From the NCBI GenBank assembly GCA_964386865.1, contig CAYLUN010000001.1, positions 124,001 to 188,000 of the forward strand: a stretch of DNA of 64,000 nt, read 5' to 3'. The notes under the pieces were generated by a model, which saw only the letters and a program-made list of their open reading frames with translations, did not search any database and was not told where the DNA came from. Each line of letters opens with the position of its first letter. Position 1 is the stretch's first letter. Positions 21,101-31,700 of this stretch are shown here, one piece after another. The translations under genes were made by a program, and so were the position numbers. Source of the stretch: CAYLUN01 sp964386865. Its GTDB lineage: Bacteria > Verrucomicrobiota > Kiritimatiellia > RFP12 > UBA1067.

Positions 21101-23568
21101 TCGAACTTCGTGACGCGGCTTTCCGGGAAGAAGGCGTAGTCCTCCGGCGACTCGCCCAACTCGCCCCGGAAAAAGAAATTGAAGGACGGCTTCTCGTAGT
21201 ACGACGTCGGGCTAAACCTCGCAGTCGGTGCCGTCGTGAGGCGGTAACGCGGCCGCGCGTGCGGGCTGCCGGAGATGCGCAGGCCTGCCTCCGTGCGCAG
21301 AGGAACACCGCTTGTAGGATAGTACTCGAAGCCGACCGCGCGCTCGGCCGACCGGCCCTTCTGCATCGGCATATTGAAAGCCGCCATATCGCCGAGGTTG
21401 TTCCACTGGTCGCTGACGATTCCTCCGCCCTTGATGGCCATGATGCCTTCGCCATTCGCCGGCCCACCGCTGAAGTTCGGCCCGTAGAGAGCCAGCGACG
21501 GGCTGCCCGACAGGCACAGCGCGGGCAGAGACCGCTTAGCCGCCGACTGGGCCACGAGGTAGTGGTAGGTGCGCGTGGCGGAAGGTATTTCGCCTGTCTT
21601 GAAGCAGCGCGCGCGCACCGCCGTATTCGTGTTGATCGTGAGCGGCGTGCTGTAGAGCGCGTTCGTCGCAGACGGCTCGCTGCCGTCCAACGTATACCGC
21701 ACGTCCGCCGTCGGATCGGGCGCCGCCAGCTGCAGCAAGAACGTTGCCGGCTGGAAGCCGCCCAGGTGGCTAAAGTCCGGGGGCGCGCTGATCGTCGTAA
21801 AGAGGTTGCCCGCGTTCGTCGCGCCCGGCGTGGCGACGTCGGAGTACGCGTACTGCGTGTCTCCTGTCCGAACGTACGAGTGGAAGTGGCTCTGCGCCGG
21901 CAGCGACGGCGCGATCTCGCTCACGACCGCGCCCGACGCGTCGACGAGACCGAGGTACTCGCCGTCCGAGCTGAGCTTGAAGTTCGTGTGCAGGTACGTC
22001 GTCCCGCTGGCGGGGCCCATGTCGAAGCCGGTGGCCATGACAACCAAGTAGCCGCCCGCCACGATCGCGCTGCCGGCAGGGAAGTACCACTTGCGCGGCT
22101 TGCCGTCGTCGTCGGTCAGCGACCACCCCGTCAGGTTCACCGCCTCGGCTCCGGCGTTGTACAGCTCGACCCAGTCGCTCTCCGAGTCAGGCGTGTCTTC
22201 GTCGAGGTCGATGTCCTCTCCCCCCTCGTCGCCCGTGCTGACCGCCTGGGGCTCGCTGGTGCCGACGAAGTAGCGCCCCGTGTCTGTCGGACGCGCGAGC
22301 GTCCGCGCGCCCGCCCCCGTCGTCGACAGCGTCGCGCGGCCGATCAGGTCGGAACTCGTGAGCCCGCTGTTGTGCGCCTGCACGCCGAGCACGTTGTCGC
22401 CGCCCGCGAGCAGCGAGTTCGCCGGGCCGAGCAGAATCACTTCACCCACGCCATCGGCCGTATGGCTTGACGCCGCCAAGGTGCTATAAGGGGTGACCGT
22501 GTTTTCCGTCCCGACGTTGCGGCGCGCCACCTCTTTTCCGTTCAGGTAGACGATCATGCCGTCGTCATAGTCAACCACCAGCTGCAACGGCTCCGAAGAC
22601 GCGGCCTCAGCGACGGTGGCGGAGAAGAGCGTACGGCTGTAGATGGAGGCGGCGATACCATACATCTGGGCGCTCAGGTTGACGCCGAGAATGTAGGCGG
22701 GGGGCAACTTGGTGTCATAGCCGAACGGGCCGTTCGCCTCGGCCCACGAGGAGTCATTGTAGCCGAGCGAGGCCCACGTCACCGTCTGGGGAAGACCGTT
22801 GAGCAGCCCATAGTCGATGAGCCCACCCGAGGGCTCCGACACGCCTGCGAAGTACTTCCAGGCGGCGTTGTTCGTGACCAGCGACACCGGCGCGGCCCCG
22901 CCGATGCGCAGATCCGCCATCGACAGAAAGTCGCCGCTCGTAACCAGCTTGTTGTGCGTCTGAATGCACAGCGTGTTCGTGCCCGTCCACAGCCGGTTGC
23001 TCGCCATGCCGAGGTCGATCGTGATAGCTGCGGCGCTCGGAACGTTGGTGTTGAACGCTGTCTGGTCGCGGTAGGCGTACATGCCCGCGTTGCCCATGTT
23101 GCGGCGGGCGACCTCCACGCCGTTCACGAACGCGATGAAGCCGTCGTTGAAGCGCGTCACGAGCTGGAGCTGGTTGGTCGAGGCGGCCTGCCCCGCCGTC
23201 ACGGCGAACGCCTTGCGCACGTAGAGCGACGCCAGCTTATTCTGCATGGCGGCCGAGGTGTTCACGCCCAGCGTCACCCCGGCGAAGGTACCGAAGCCGA
23301 ACGGGCCGTTGCCGGTCTTCCAGAGCGCGTCGTCAAAAGCGGACTCGCACCACTGCGGCGTCGCACCGAGCCTCGGGTAGCCTGGCGCCTCGCGCTTCAG
23401 CAGCCGGTCCGAGCTTGCGGCCATAACTTCGTTGAGCACCACCTGCGCGCCGGCCTGAAACGCGTAGCCGAACAGCGCGATGATCGAAAGCCGCCACAGC
23501 CGCGCGGCGGCAGCTTTACGCTTCGCGAACGGTACACACACGCCGACGGTCATGCCACACCCCTTCAT
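18138..23568 (-). CDS. Secreted LTD-CotH kinase-PATR multidomain protein, copy 1 (interrupted by assembly gap)
   Basis: Probably one gene, shown as two frames because a 100-N gap (19844-19943) interrupts it. The ATG at 23568 follows GGAG by 8 nt; ATG 23553 is an alternative. A signal peptide ends near 'FQAGAQ'. Next come two related beta-sandwich modules ('FNDGFIAFVNGVEVARR', 'DDGMIVYLNGKEVARR'), a lamin-tail domain near residue 456 ('DWVELYNAGAEAVNLTGWSL'), a chitobiase/Fn3-like segment ('VRYTLDGSEPSATNALYS'), and a CotH kinase domain (about 690-1090). Kinase motifs are 'NGVWKGYYNFCEHL', 'DWPHNNW' and 'WRFYMWDGE'. After the gap lie PATR autotransporter-type beta repeats ('LVKEGDGVASLTGDGK') and a C-terminal region ending 'FYRLRVILNSQP'. 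CotH-family proteins phosphorylate proteins outside the cytoplasm; the substrate here is unknown. At the gap the two halves are in different frames and about 217 bp present in copy 2 are absent, so the true sequence is probably unresolved rather than mutated. Confidence 0.8.
19844..19943. other. 100-N assembly gap with a duplicated 55-bp edge
   Basis: Exactly 100 N separate two contigs. The 55 bp just left of the gap (19789-19843) and the 55 bp just right (19944-19998) are identical, as expected when two contigs sharing a 55-mer graph overlap are scaffolded without being merged. Relative to the homologous stretch of copy 2, about 217 bp (equivalent to 30285-30501) are missing left of the overlap, and the two sides are in different frames. 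Confidence 0.95.
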
Positions 23569-23625
23569 TGGCCGATCTCCACTAGTCAAACAGCAGCCGT
23601 TCATGCAAGCCGACTGTCTATTTGT

Positions 23626-23656
23626 ATTGTACAGCCATTCAGGGGTGCGAAAGCAA
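23626..23656 (-). promoter_or_regulatory. Putative promoter of LTD-CotH copy 1
   Basis: On the minus strand TTGCTT (23656-23651) is followed after 19 nt by TACAAT (23631-23626), about 58 nt before the ATG at 23568. The same arrangement with identical 19-nt spacing precedes copy 2 (TTGCCT, TATAAT). The spacing is longer than the sigma-70 optimum of 17, so the -35 assignment is tentative; the -10 is stronger. Confidence 0.4.
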
Positions 23657-23744
23657 GTCCAACTTCTGCCGCCTACGGCTGGCTCAGGATCACACGCAGG
23701 CGGTAGAACTGGCGAGGGGCGCGGCTCGGGCCAGCCGCAGGATC
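23629..23744 (-). repeat. Direct repeat, left copy (paralogue 3' end plus promoter fragment)
   Basis: These ~116 bp match 28593-28708 in the same orientation with six mismatches (about 95% identity). The repeat combines promoter-side sequence upstream of copy 1 with the 3' end of an LTD-CotH-PATR gene. Together with the right copy it brackets the 4.8-kb segment carrying the GEVED gene and one palindromic element. Confidence 0.85.
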
Positions 23745-23749
23745 CGCCG
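23673..23749 (-). pseudogene. Remnant of the 3' end of a third LTD-CotH-PATR gene
   Basis: Read on the minus strand this encodes 'ADPAAGPSRAPRQFYRLR' and then VILSQP and a stop, identical at protein level to the C-terminus of copy 2. Homology ends abruptly upstream, so only about 25 codons survive. The longer open frame running through it (23673-23942) enters the neighbouring palindromic repeat and has no gene-like N-terminus. The remnant ends about 100 bp upstream of the copy 1 start, suggesting that copies once lay head to tail. Confidence 0.8.
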
Positions 23750-23862
23750 AAACCTCCCGTTCCGGTACAGCGTGAAAGCGGTCGTCACCCCCAGCTGACG
23801 AAACGTGCGCGCAGTTATATGCCCGGCACAACGGACGCGTCAAGCGCGATGTCGCGACTGCC

Positions 23863-24021
23863 CGTAATCGGTTGGTGACGCGAATCTGATGCGTGTTCGG
23901 CGCGAAGGCACGGAAGATACGAGCGTCTGCTCGTCCGGGCAAGCAAACACTTGCCCCTCCCTAAGCCGAACGGTCATCCGAAACGCGATCATCCTCGCAC
24001 CCCGGGTCACCAACCGATTAC
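23863..24021 (+). mobile_element. 159-bp palindromic MITE-like element, copy A
   Basis: The ends are perfect 16-bp inverted repeats: GTAATCGGTTGGTGAC at 23864-23879 and its reverse complement at 24006-24021. The interior holds two adjacent hairpins built on GAGCGTCTGCTC and GGGCAAG...CTTGCCC. The same element recurs inverted and of equal length at 60943-61101. Flanking octamers CGACTGCC and CTCCTGCC (six of eight identical) may be a decayed target duplication. There is no room for a transposase, so it would be non-autonomous. Confidence 0.8.
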
Positions 24022-24077
24022 CTCCTGCCCACCCGATGCGACACGGGCCTTTCGCAGCGGTATCAGTCGCAACCCGA

Positions 24078-27000
24078 CTACGGGTACGTATGCGGAGCCA
24101 CGACGCGGTAGAAGCGGGAGGTCATGGATAACGCGCCCGTGTCCCAGCACCACTGCGGCAGCGCAGGCGGGGCCAGATCAATCCAAGCCGCAGGATTCGC
24201 AGCCGCCTCGACCAGGCTCGTGCAGGCCTGCGGCACCGTCAGCAGACCCGGGTCACAAACCCACCCCAGATAGACGCCGACACCCGGCAAGAACTTGACG
24301 TTAACAATTTCGATGCCGCCGCTCCCGGCCGGCACCGGCTGGCAGACGACGATCCGATGATCCTCAACCTCGCCGTTGGCCACCCTGCCGACGGTGGAAA
24401 GCGGGACGGGCATCGAACTGCTGCGGAACCTGGCGAACGTCGGGCCCAGAGGTCCGCCGCTGGGCGCCGTCACCGTCAGGTCGTTGAAGCCAGCCACCAT
24501 CGGCCAGCCGGCCGCGATGTTCTCGCCGCCATCGTCCCAATCGCCATCGCCGTTGAAATCGACCCAGGCGCTGAGCCACGAATTCGTCCACGCTTCAACG
24601 CGAACGACCACGTTGGAGCCTTGAACCAGAACGGCCTCGCCACCCGCGTTCAGCGGGAAGAAAACCCCGTCCTCGTCGTCCGTTGCGTACAGGTCGTCGC
24701 CGTCGGCCAGCGGGCTGGGAATACCGTCTCCAAGGTAAACGCCCTCTGCCCAGTCGAGCGCATTTCCCATGGCGCAGAGCGTCCGGGGATCACTGAAGAA
24801 GGCCGGGATGATGTGGCGGGCGCCGTCGTCTGCCGCAAGCACCGGGTAAGGTGCCGGGGCATCCCCGTAATCGGTGCGGGGTTCGGGTACGGCGGAGACC
24901 GTCACCGCATAGTCCTCGACTTCGCCGTCCGGGGCAAGGGCGCCAGGGCTGAGACCCGGCACGGAGCTGAACCGGAAACGCATCATACTCGCACCTGCTG
25001 CGGCATCGCCCGGCACGGCGAAGGCGAGGGTCTTGGCTGCGCCCGTCAAGTACTCGTCGACAACGACCTGTTCGCCAGCGTCGTTCCAATCCCCGTCGCC
25101 GTTCGCGTCCAGCCAGGCGCTGAGATAGCCGGACCCGGAACTCCAAACCACGACACTCGCCAGCAGACCGGTGTAGATGTCCGAAGTGAAGGTCACGCCG
25201 TCTTCGTCGTCGCTGACGGCGAGGTCATCGCCGGTGGCGTCGGCCGTGGGTTGCCCGTCGAACTCCGTATCGACGGAGGAGCCCAGAAAGAGCGTGGCCG
25301 ACCCCACGACCGCGTGGCATGCGCCATAGTGGTATGCCAGCGTCGGGTAGCGGGGAGTCTCCACGCTGTCCGGCGCATCGCCCCAGTCGCCGTACACCGC
25401 CAGCAGGTCGTAGTCCTCCACCTCGCCTTCGCTGGCCGGCCCGGTCGGGCCGAGGCCGCCCGCCGCGCTGATGCGGAAACGCGCGCAGGTCCACCCGGCC
25501 GCGGTGGCGGCGGGCGGTGTTACGGGAATGGAGTGCCCGCCGCTCGGCAGGAATCCGGCATACACCTGTTCGCCCGGGTGCTGCCACACGCCGTCCTGAT
25601 TCCAATCGATCCATGCCTCGACAACCCCGCCGCCAGCGGCGGAGTTGTCGCTGACGGTGACGTCAATCCAGGACGTGTAACCGACCACGAAGGGCAAGGC
25701 GGGCATGCCGACGCCATCCTCGTCGTCGGTCTCAGCGAGGTCGTCGCCGTCAGCAAAAAGCGCAGGCTGCCCGTCCGCCTCGTCGTCGGGAGGCAACACG
25801 CCCAGCCACGGCATCGTGGCCTGGATCGCATGGCGTGCGCCGTTATCGGCAACGAGCGTGGAGTAGTCGTAGTAGCCGTTTCCGACACCCTGGTCAGGCG
25901 CGTCGCCGAAGTCCTGCGGCCCGTCCTCCTCGGGCCAGGGATCGTCGCGCCCGTAGAGCGCGAAGGCCAGGCTCACGGGACTCCCCTCGAACGTGTGCCC
26001 AGCGGGGTAGAGCAGGCGGTTCCAGGAGAAGGGGCCGGGCTCGTAGCCGATACTCCAGACGGCCGTATCGTTCCAAGCCTGCCTGCTCGTCTTCCAGCCG
26101 AACCGCGCGCCGCCGTCGCTGTGTACGGCCTGCACGTCCAGCCAGTAGACGACCGGCCGGTCGACGCGGCCGGTTTGCACGAACGCCTCCCCCGGAACGA
26201 TCGGGAAGGTATACCGGAAACAGACCGTGTCGCCCTGCGGGTTGTAAAACCCGGTTTGGGGGTCGTACCACCCCTCCTGTAGGCCCTCTTGCTCCACGGC
26301 AACACGGAAGACTTGGGAGTCAAAGGTGCGCACCCAAAGCGGTGCTCCCGGCATGCTCGTCCCGGTGGGCGACTCGCTGGCCGGGATGTCGGCGTGGAGA
26401 CTGAGCGTGAAACTCACGGCATTCGGGTCGCCGTAGGGCGGGTAGTCGCCCAGCCACGAGCCCCATACGACGATGTTGGTGATCGCACCATACTGCCGGC
26501 ACTCGAAGTCGTCCGCCAGCACGAGCGGCGGCTGGTCGACGCTGGCTCTGACATCCATCCCGTCGGTCGTGAGGTCGGGCTGTTGTTCCCACTTCCACTC
26601 GTCGCGGATGACCACCACATAGTCCTCCACTTCGCCGTCGTTGGCCGGGCCGAGCGGGGAGTCGAGATAGGCGACGCTATTCAGGCGAAAGCGCGCGTAC
26701 GTCGTTCGGGCCGCAATTCCCGCCGGTAGCGTGACGGGGAGCGTGTGGATGCCGTCAGCAAACTCGCCACGGACAACCACTTCACCCACGTCCCAGAAGC
26801 CGTTGGTGTCGAAATCAACCCAGCCTTCCAAGTAGCCTCCGCCACCGCTGACCCGGATGGTGATCGCCCCGGGCTCGCCCAGTTTCAGGATGATGGGGGT
26901 CGTCACGCCGTCTTCGTCGTCCGGGCCGGCTGGCGGGTACGTGTCGTCGCCCAGCGCGTTCGCGCTCTGAAGCCCGTTGCCTTCCTTGTCCGGAGGAATC

Positions 27001-28361
27001 ACGCCCAAGTAGGGTCCGCTGCTGTACGGAACGTGCACCCAGTGACGCGCCCCGTTGCTGGCGGCAAGCGTCGGATAAGGAGCTTCCGGCGCGTCGCCGA
27101 AATCCCATCCGTTGGGGTTGGGCTGCAGGACGAGGATACGCCAGTCCTCCACCTCGCCATCGCTGGCCGCGCCGGTAAAACCCAGATCTCCCCCGCTGTT
27201 GATGCGAAACCGCGCGTTCATGTAGGCGGTCATGTTGGGCGGGGACAGGGTGATGGCGTGGACGCCGTCGGCATGCATGCCGCTGACGACGTGCTCGCCG
27301 GGCTCGTCCCAGACGCCGTTCGTGTTCAAGTCCACCCAGCCGTCCAGATAGCCGCCGCCGCCGTTGACCCTGACGCTGACCGTGCCGGCTTGCCCGCCGT
27401 ACAGCATGGCATAGCGCCGCACCGCTTGGATCGATACGTTGTCGGCCATGCTCTCGAACGTCCAGCCTCCCCCGCCCACCCGGACGCCGGTGATGGTCAC
27501 GGCATTGGTCAGCTCGTCCCGCAGGTCGAACTCGGCATGCGTCCACACGCCTGCGGCGACGAGCGTATCTCGGTATTCCGCGAACGGGGGCATGCCCGGG
27601 TCGACCACCGGCGAGGTCCCCTCCGGCAAGCTGCCCACGTCGCCAGGCGGATCGACATACCATCCGTGGCGCCACACGCGGTTACTACCTACGTTGTCGG
27701 TGAATTGCACCTCCACGAAAAGGGGCCACTCGAAAGCCGGATCCATCCACCCTCCCGCCGGCAGGCTGTGCGCGACAACTTTCGCGTCCAGCGAGAGAAC
27801 GATTCTTTTGAACCAGTCGACATGGAGGATCTGCGGCTGCTGGATCGCGGTGACATCGCCATACGCAACAAACGTGCTGCGGGCGAACCGGACGGCATGG
27901 TCGCCGGCGCCGCCGGGGCCGGCTGCCGCACTGATCTCGGAGTCCTCGCGGAGTCCCCAATCGAAAGTCTCATACCGCGACCACCCGATCGGAATGGTGT
28001 CTGGCAGCCCGTCGGCAACAGGGTCGGAATAACCCGAGGCCACAAAGCCGCCCTCGAAAGCGCCACCCAGAATCGCCTCCTCGCCGGGCAGGACCAGTCC
28101 GTTCTCGTCGTCGGCCCCGCCGAAGTCGTCGCCCATGGCTTCGGCGTGCGGCAGGCCATCCAGCTCGGTGTCGGGCCGATCCCCGGCAGGCCCCAGAAAA
28201 GGGCCCTCCTGCGTCACGGTGTGCCTGGCGCCGTTATCCGCCGCCAACGTCGGGAACGCAGGCCCCGCATCTCCAAAGTCATAGACTCCATCGGCCTTTA
28301 AGTGACTTGCCAGTCCGAATAAGACTGCTCCCAAAACCAAACCCGCGTTTGCAGCTCTCAT
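24078..28361 (-). CDS. Secreted five-GEVED-domain protein
   Basis: A 1,427-residue protein. The ATG at 28361 is chosen because GGAGG lies 4 nt upstream and the product begins with a signal peptide ('MRAANAGLVLGAVLFGLASH'); the frame extends 19 codons further without support. It has five modules opening '(D/W)(F/W/Y)GDAP...YPTLAADNGARH' and closing with the signature DGEVEDY/W/H near residues 404, 577, 980, 1147 and 1332. Between them are acidic 'DDEDGV' and 'VDFNGDGDWDD' segments, likely calcium-binding loops. An inserted beta-rich region (about 100-330 and 600-860) is not assigned. GEVED domains occur in large secreted bacterial surface proteins; no enzymatic motif is visible. The C-terminal 'SRFYRVVAPHTYP' resembles the tails of neighbouring giant proteins and may be a shared export or anchoring tail (inference). 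Confidence 0.85.
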   Translation of the reverse strand: MRAANAGLVLGAVLFGLASHLKADGVYDFGDAGPAFPTLAADNGARHTVTQEGPFLGPAGDRPDTELDGLPHAEAMGDDFGGADDENGLVLPGEEAILGGAFEGGFVASGYSDPVADGLPDTIPIGWSRYETFDWGLREDSEISAAAGPGGAGDHAVRFARSTFVAYGDVTAIQQPQILHVDWFKRIVLSLDAKVVAHSLPAGGWMDPAFEWPLFVEVQFTDNVGSNRVWRHGWYVDPPGDVGSLPEGTSPVVDPGMPPFAEYRDTLVAAGVWTHAEFDLRDELTNAVTITGVRVGGGGWTFESMADNVSIQAVRRYAMLYGGQAGTVSVRVNGGGGYLDGWVDLNTNGVWDEPGEHVVSGMHADGVHAITLSPPNMTAYMNARFRINSGGDLGFTGAASDGEVEDWRILVLQPNPNGWDFGDAPEAPYPTLAASNGARHWVHVPYSSGPYLGVIPPDKEGNGLQSANALGDDTYPPAGPDDEDGVTTPIILKLGEPGAITIRVSGGGGYLEGWVDFDTNGFWDVGEVVVRGEFADGIHTLPVTLPAGIAARTTYARFRLNSVAYLDSPLGPANDGEVEDYVVVIRDEWKWEQQPDLTTDGMDVRASVDQPPLVLADDFECRQYGAITNIVVWGSWLGDYPPYGDPNAVSFTLSLHADIPASESPTGTSMPGAPLWVRTFDSQVFRVAVEQEGLQEGWYDPQTGFYNPQGDTVCFRYTFPIVPGEAFVQTGRVDRPVVYWLDVQAVHSDGGARFGWKTSRQAWNDTAVWSIGYEPGPFSWNRLLYPAGHTFEGSPVSLAFALYGRDDPWPEEDGPQDFGDAPDQGVGNGYYDYSTLVADNGARHAIQATMPWLGVLPPDDEADGQPALFADGDDLAETDDEDGVGMPALPFVVGYTSWIDVTVSDNSAAGGGVVEAWIDWNQDGVWQHPGEQVYAGFLPSGGHSIPVTPPAATAAGWTCARFRISAAGGLGPTGPASEGEVEDYDLLAVYGDWGDAPDSVETPRYPTLAYHYGACHAVVGSATLFLGSSVDTEFDGQPTADATGDDLAVSDDEDGVTFTSDIYTGLLASVVVWSSGSGYLSAWLDANGDGDWNDAGEQVVVDEYLTGAAKTLAFAVPGDAAAGASMMRFRFSSVPGLSPGALAPDGEVEDYAVTVSAVPEPRTDYGDAPAPYPVLAADDGARHIIPAFFSDPRTLCAMGNALDWAEGVYLGDGIPSPLADGDDLYATDDEDGVFFPLNAGGEAVLVQGSNVVVRVEAWTNSWLSAWVDFNGDGDWDDGGENIAAGWPMVAGFNDLTVTAPSGGPLGPTFARFRSSSMPVPLSTVGRVANGEVEDHRIVVCQPVPAGSGGIEIVNVKFLPGVGVYLGWVCDPGLLTVPQACTSLVEAAANPAAWIDLAPPALPQWCWDTGALSMTSRFYRVVAPHTYP

Positions 28362-28442
28362 GAGACCTCCATGCGTTTCAGACACAATCCAGCCTATGCG
28401 CAATGGTGCGACATTCACAACGCAACAGTTATCACTGTGTTT

Positions 28443-28472
28443 AATCTATCAGGCTGAAACTGAATCCGTCAA
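28443..28472 (-). promoter_or_regulatory. Putative sigma-70 promoter of the GEVED gene
   Basis: On the minus strand TTGACG (28472-28467) is followed by TAGATT (28448-28443) after 18 nt, or ATAGAT after 17 nt. This leaves a 5' leader of roughly 75 nt before the ATG at 28361. The local sequence is AT-rich relative to its surroundings. Confidence 0.45.
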
Positions 28473-28592
28473 ACAAAATGCAGAATAGGGCGGTAAGCGG
28501 TGGCGCCGTGGGCCGGCGAGGCTGTGCCGAGCCGTCCCTTATCTTAGCGCCATTCAGACCTGTCCCATAGAAGCTTTGCTTAGAAGCTTCTC

Positions 28593-28708
28593 GTACAGCC
28601 ATTCAGGGGTGCGAAAGCAAGCCCAACTTCTGCCGCCTACGGTTGGCTCAGGATCACGCGCAGGCGGTAGAACTGGCGAGGCGCGCGGCTCGGGCCGGCC
28701 GCAGGGTC
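28593..28708 (-). repeat. Direct repeat, right copy (3' end of LTD-CotH copy 2 plus downstream)
   Basis: Partner of 23629-23744 in the same orientation with about 95% identity. It spans the last ~25 codons of copy 2 and about 44 bp beyond its stop. The part beyond the stop matches the promoter region of copy 1, as expected if the paralogues were once directly adjacent. Confidence 0.85.
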
Positions 28709-31700
28709 CGCGAGCATGAGCGTCTCGCCGTCCCAGCCGTACGGCCAGTCCAGGCGGGAGTCGAACAGGACGCGGCTCCAGTCCTGCAGATCCGCCGAGG
28801 CCTCCACGCGGTACGCGAGGTCGCGCTTGCCGGGGTCGAACGGGAACCGGTACTCCGGCACACCGCCCGGCACCGCAAAGCTCGGCAGCCGCCCAGCCGA
28901 ACCTGCGCCAGGCAATATCCCGAATGCGTAGCACAGCAGGTTCGGCAGCCCCGTTTCCGGCGCGACGGCAGACGGGTCGGGCAGCGCGGCCTCTGACGCG
29001 CCGCCCAGAAGCGCCGTGTAGAGCGCCGCCCACTTCGCATAGCTCACGGGGGCACCGCCCACGCGCACTTCGAGCACCGAGCCCTCGCGCGGCCCGTCAC
29101 CGAAGTTTGCCGTCTCCGGCACGACAGTCACCGACAGCGCCAGCCCGCCTGCGTACGGCGAGTACGTGCGGCCTGCGAAGACCTGGAGGCCCTCCAGGTC
29201 CGGCGCGTAAAACCGCACCTCCGCGGCGTCCAAAAACGGCCCCAGCCCCCGCCCGCCCTCCACGAACAGCCCGCCTCGCAGCCGGTCGCCATCCACCAGC
29301 GCGGGCGCATCCAAGTAGACATCCACCGTTGCCGGCGTCGCGCCCGGCTCCACCGCCAGCACGCGCAGCACACCATTCACGCTCGCGCCCGGCGTGCCGT
29401 ATGACGGCGAGCCGGCCGCGCCGAAAGCGAACGCGTAGCGTGGCCCAGACGCCAGGGGCACCGACAGAACCGTTTTGTCCAGCGCGACGGTCCCGGGACC
29501 GAGCAGCGGGCCCGCGCGCCCCGACCCCGAAACCTTGCCTCCGGCCGCCACCTCCACCGCCGACTGGATGCGCCCGTCGACCGCCAGCGTGCCGTTGCTC
29601 ACCACCACCGGCGCCAGATACCGCCGGCTCTGCCCCGTCAACCGCAGCGTGCCTCCGCCCGTCTTCACAAAGCCCGCCTGCCCGGAAAGCGTCCCCGACA
29701 GCTCCAGCGCGTTCTTCGACCCCTCCACGTGCACCCCGGAGGTGCCCGCGAACACGACCCCGTTCGTCACCGCCGCCACGCTGTCGTCCGTCTCGGGCTC
29801 ATACCTCAGCCCGCCCGACACGCCCTGCCCGGTCGGTGGCAGCGCGCCTTGCCGGCCCAAGCTGCAGAGCGTCAGCGGGCTGCCGAATCCGTACACCCGC
29901 GGCTCTCCGGCCGTGCTCGCCGAAGTAAGCCGGAGCTGTCCGCCGACATTCACGGTCAACGCCGCGCTTTGCGCCGGCGCCGCCGGCTGCGTCAGCGCCA
30001 GCACGCCGCGGTTCACCGTCGTCGCGCCCGTGAAGGACTTCCCATCGCCGGTGAGCGTGGCGACGCCGTCGCCCTCTTTGACCAAGCCGCCCGCACCGTT
30101 CCAGCCCGCTCGCAGCCGCAGCGCCCCATACAAGGCACTGCCCGCCGTGCTGTTGATCTCCAGCCGCAGATCCGACGCCAGAACGACGCCAGCCGCCACC
30201 TCGAACTCCACGTAGCCCACGCCCGTGCCGTTCACCACCACCGCCGCCGGCCCATTCGTCGACGCGAAGATCAGCGTGTTGCCCAAACTCTGGTCGCGGA
30301 TCTTGTTGCGGAAGGCCGAGTCGTTCTGCTGAAACAGCGCCGATCCCACGGCCACGGGCGCGCGAATGCTGATATCGCGGTTCGCCGTCACCGGCGCGTT
30401 AATGAAGACCGCCACGTTGGTGCCGCTCGGGTACCGCAGCGGCGCGCTGCTCCAGTTCGCGTCCGTCGTCCAGTCCGCGCTCCCCGTGGGCAGGAACGCT
30501 GGCACGTCCACCGGCACGATGAAAAAGGCCTCCTGCAGCGGGCTCCACTCCCCGCCCGCGCTCAGCACGCGCGCCTTGAGCGTGCAGGTGGAGGCCAGCA
30601 GGATCGGGGCCGCGTAGAGCGTACCCACGGCCGCGCCCCCGAGCGCCCGCGGGTCCACGCCGTTCGTCGTAAAGTACACGCTGCCCGCGCCGTTGGGATT
30701 GCTGATCGCGAGCTGCGTGTTCGGCGCGATCGTCCCGCCGTGCTGGCCGAACACCGGCGCCAGCGTCGCCGGCCACAGCCCCTGCTCAATGAGCTGCGTG
30801 AAGTAAACGGTCCGGCGCACGTCGCTCACGATCCAGTTGTAATAGAAGGTCTCGGTTACGGTCGCTTTGATCGTCTCCAGCATGATGGGGTTAATGGTGT
30901 TGCGCAACTTCAGGTAGATCGCCTGCATGGCTTCCATCGTCAGGCAGCCGCCGTTAAAAAGGTGCTTCTGCACGCGGTCGGCGAAACGCAGCCGAAACTC
31001 GGGCGAGGCTTTCAGCAGGGTGTAGATGGCCGGTATATACTTCGTGGAGGTCTTGGGGTCGCTGATGACGAGGTCGGTAATAAACGTGTTATAGGACGTC
31101 GCCCGCCCGGTCGACTGGCCGAAGCTCATCTCGGCGTCCCACATGTAGAACCGCCAGCGCCCGGCATCGCTGCGTTCGCAGGCCGAGACCCAGTTGTTGC
31201 CCGGCCAGTCCCCTGTGGCCGCAAAAGCGTAAACCGACAGATAATCAATGACGTTGTCGGTGTCGATGTAGGTCTGCGCCTGCACGTAGGTCGACGCGTT
31301 CGCCAGATTGTTGGTACGCAGAAAGGCGAGCATGGCGTTCCACCGGAAGATGTCCCCGCTGGCCAACGCGCCGACTTGCAGGACATCCCATTTCGCGCTG
31401 CTGTTGTGGTGTTGCTGCATGAACGCTTCGCGCAGGTGCTCGCAGATGTTGTAATAGCCCTTCCAGACGCCGTTGATGTAGATCGAGTTAAAAGACCCGA
31501 TCGACCCTTGCTGCCCGGTTCCGATGAAGATCCGCCGCATGAGTTCGTCGACGATAAAGGGGTTCCTGATATCGTTTTTGCCCGCCCGGATCCGGATGTC
31601 CTCGAACTTCGTGACCTTGCTCTCGGGGAAAAACGGATAATCCTGCGGCGAATCGCCCAGCTCGCCGCGGAAAAAGATGTTGAACGACGACTTCTGCGTC

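Noticed and set aside
23673..23942. Small gene encoding an 89-residue protein on the minus strand
   Set aside because: It is a fusion of palindromic-repeat sequence and the last codons of a paralogue; only the paralogue remnant is meaningful.
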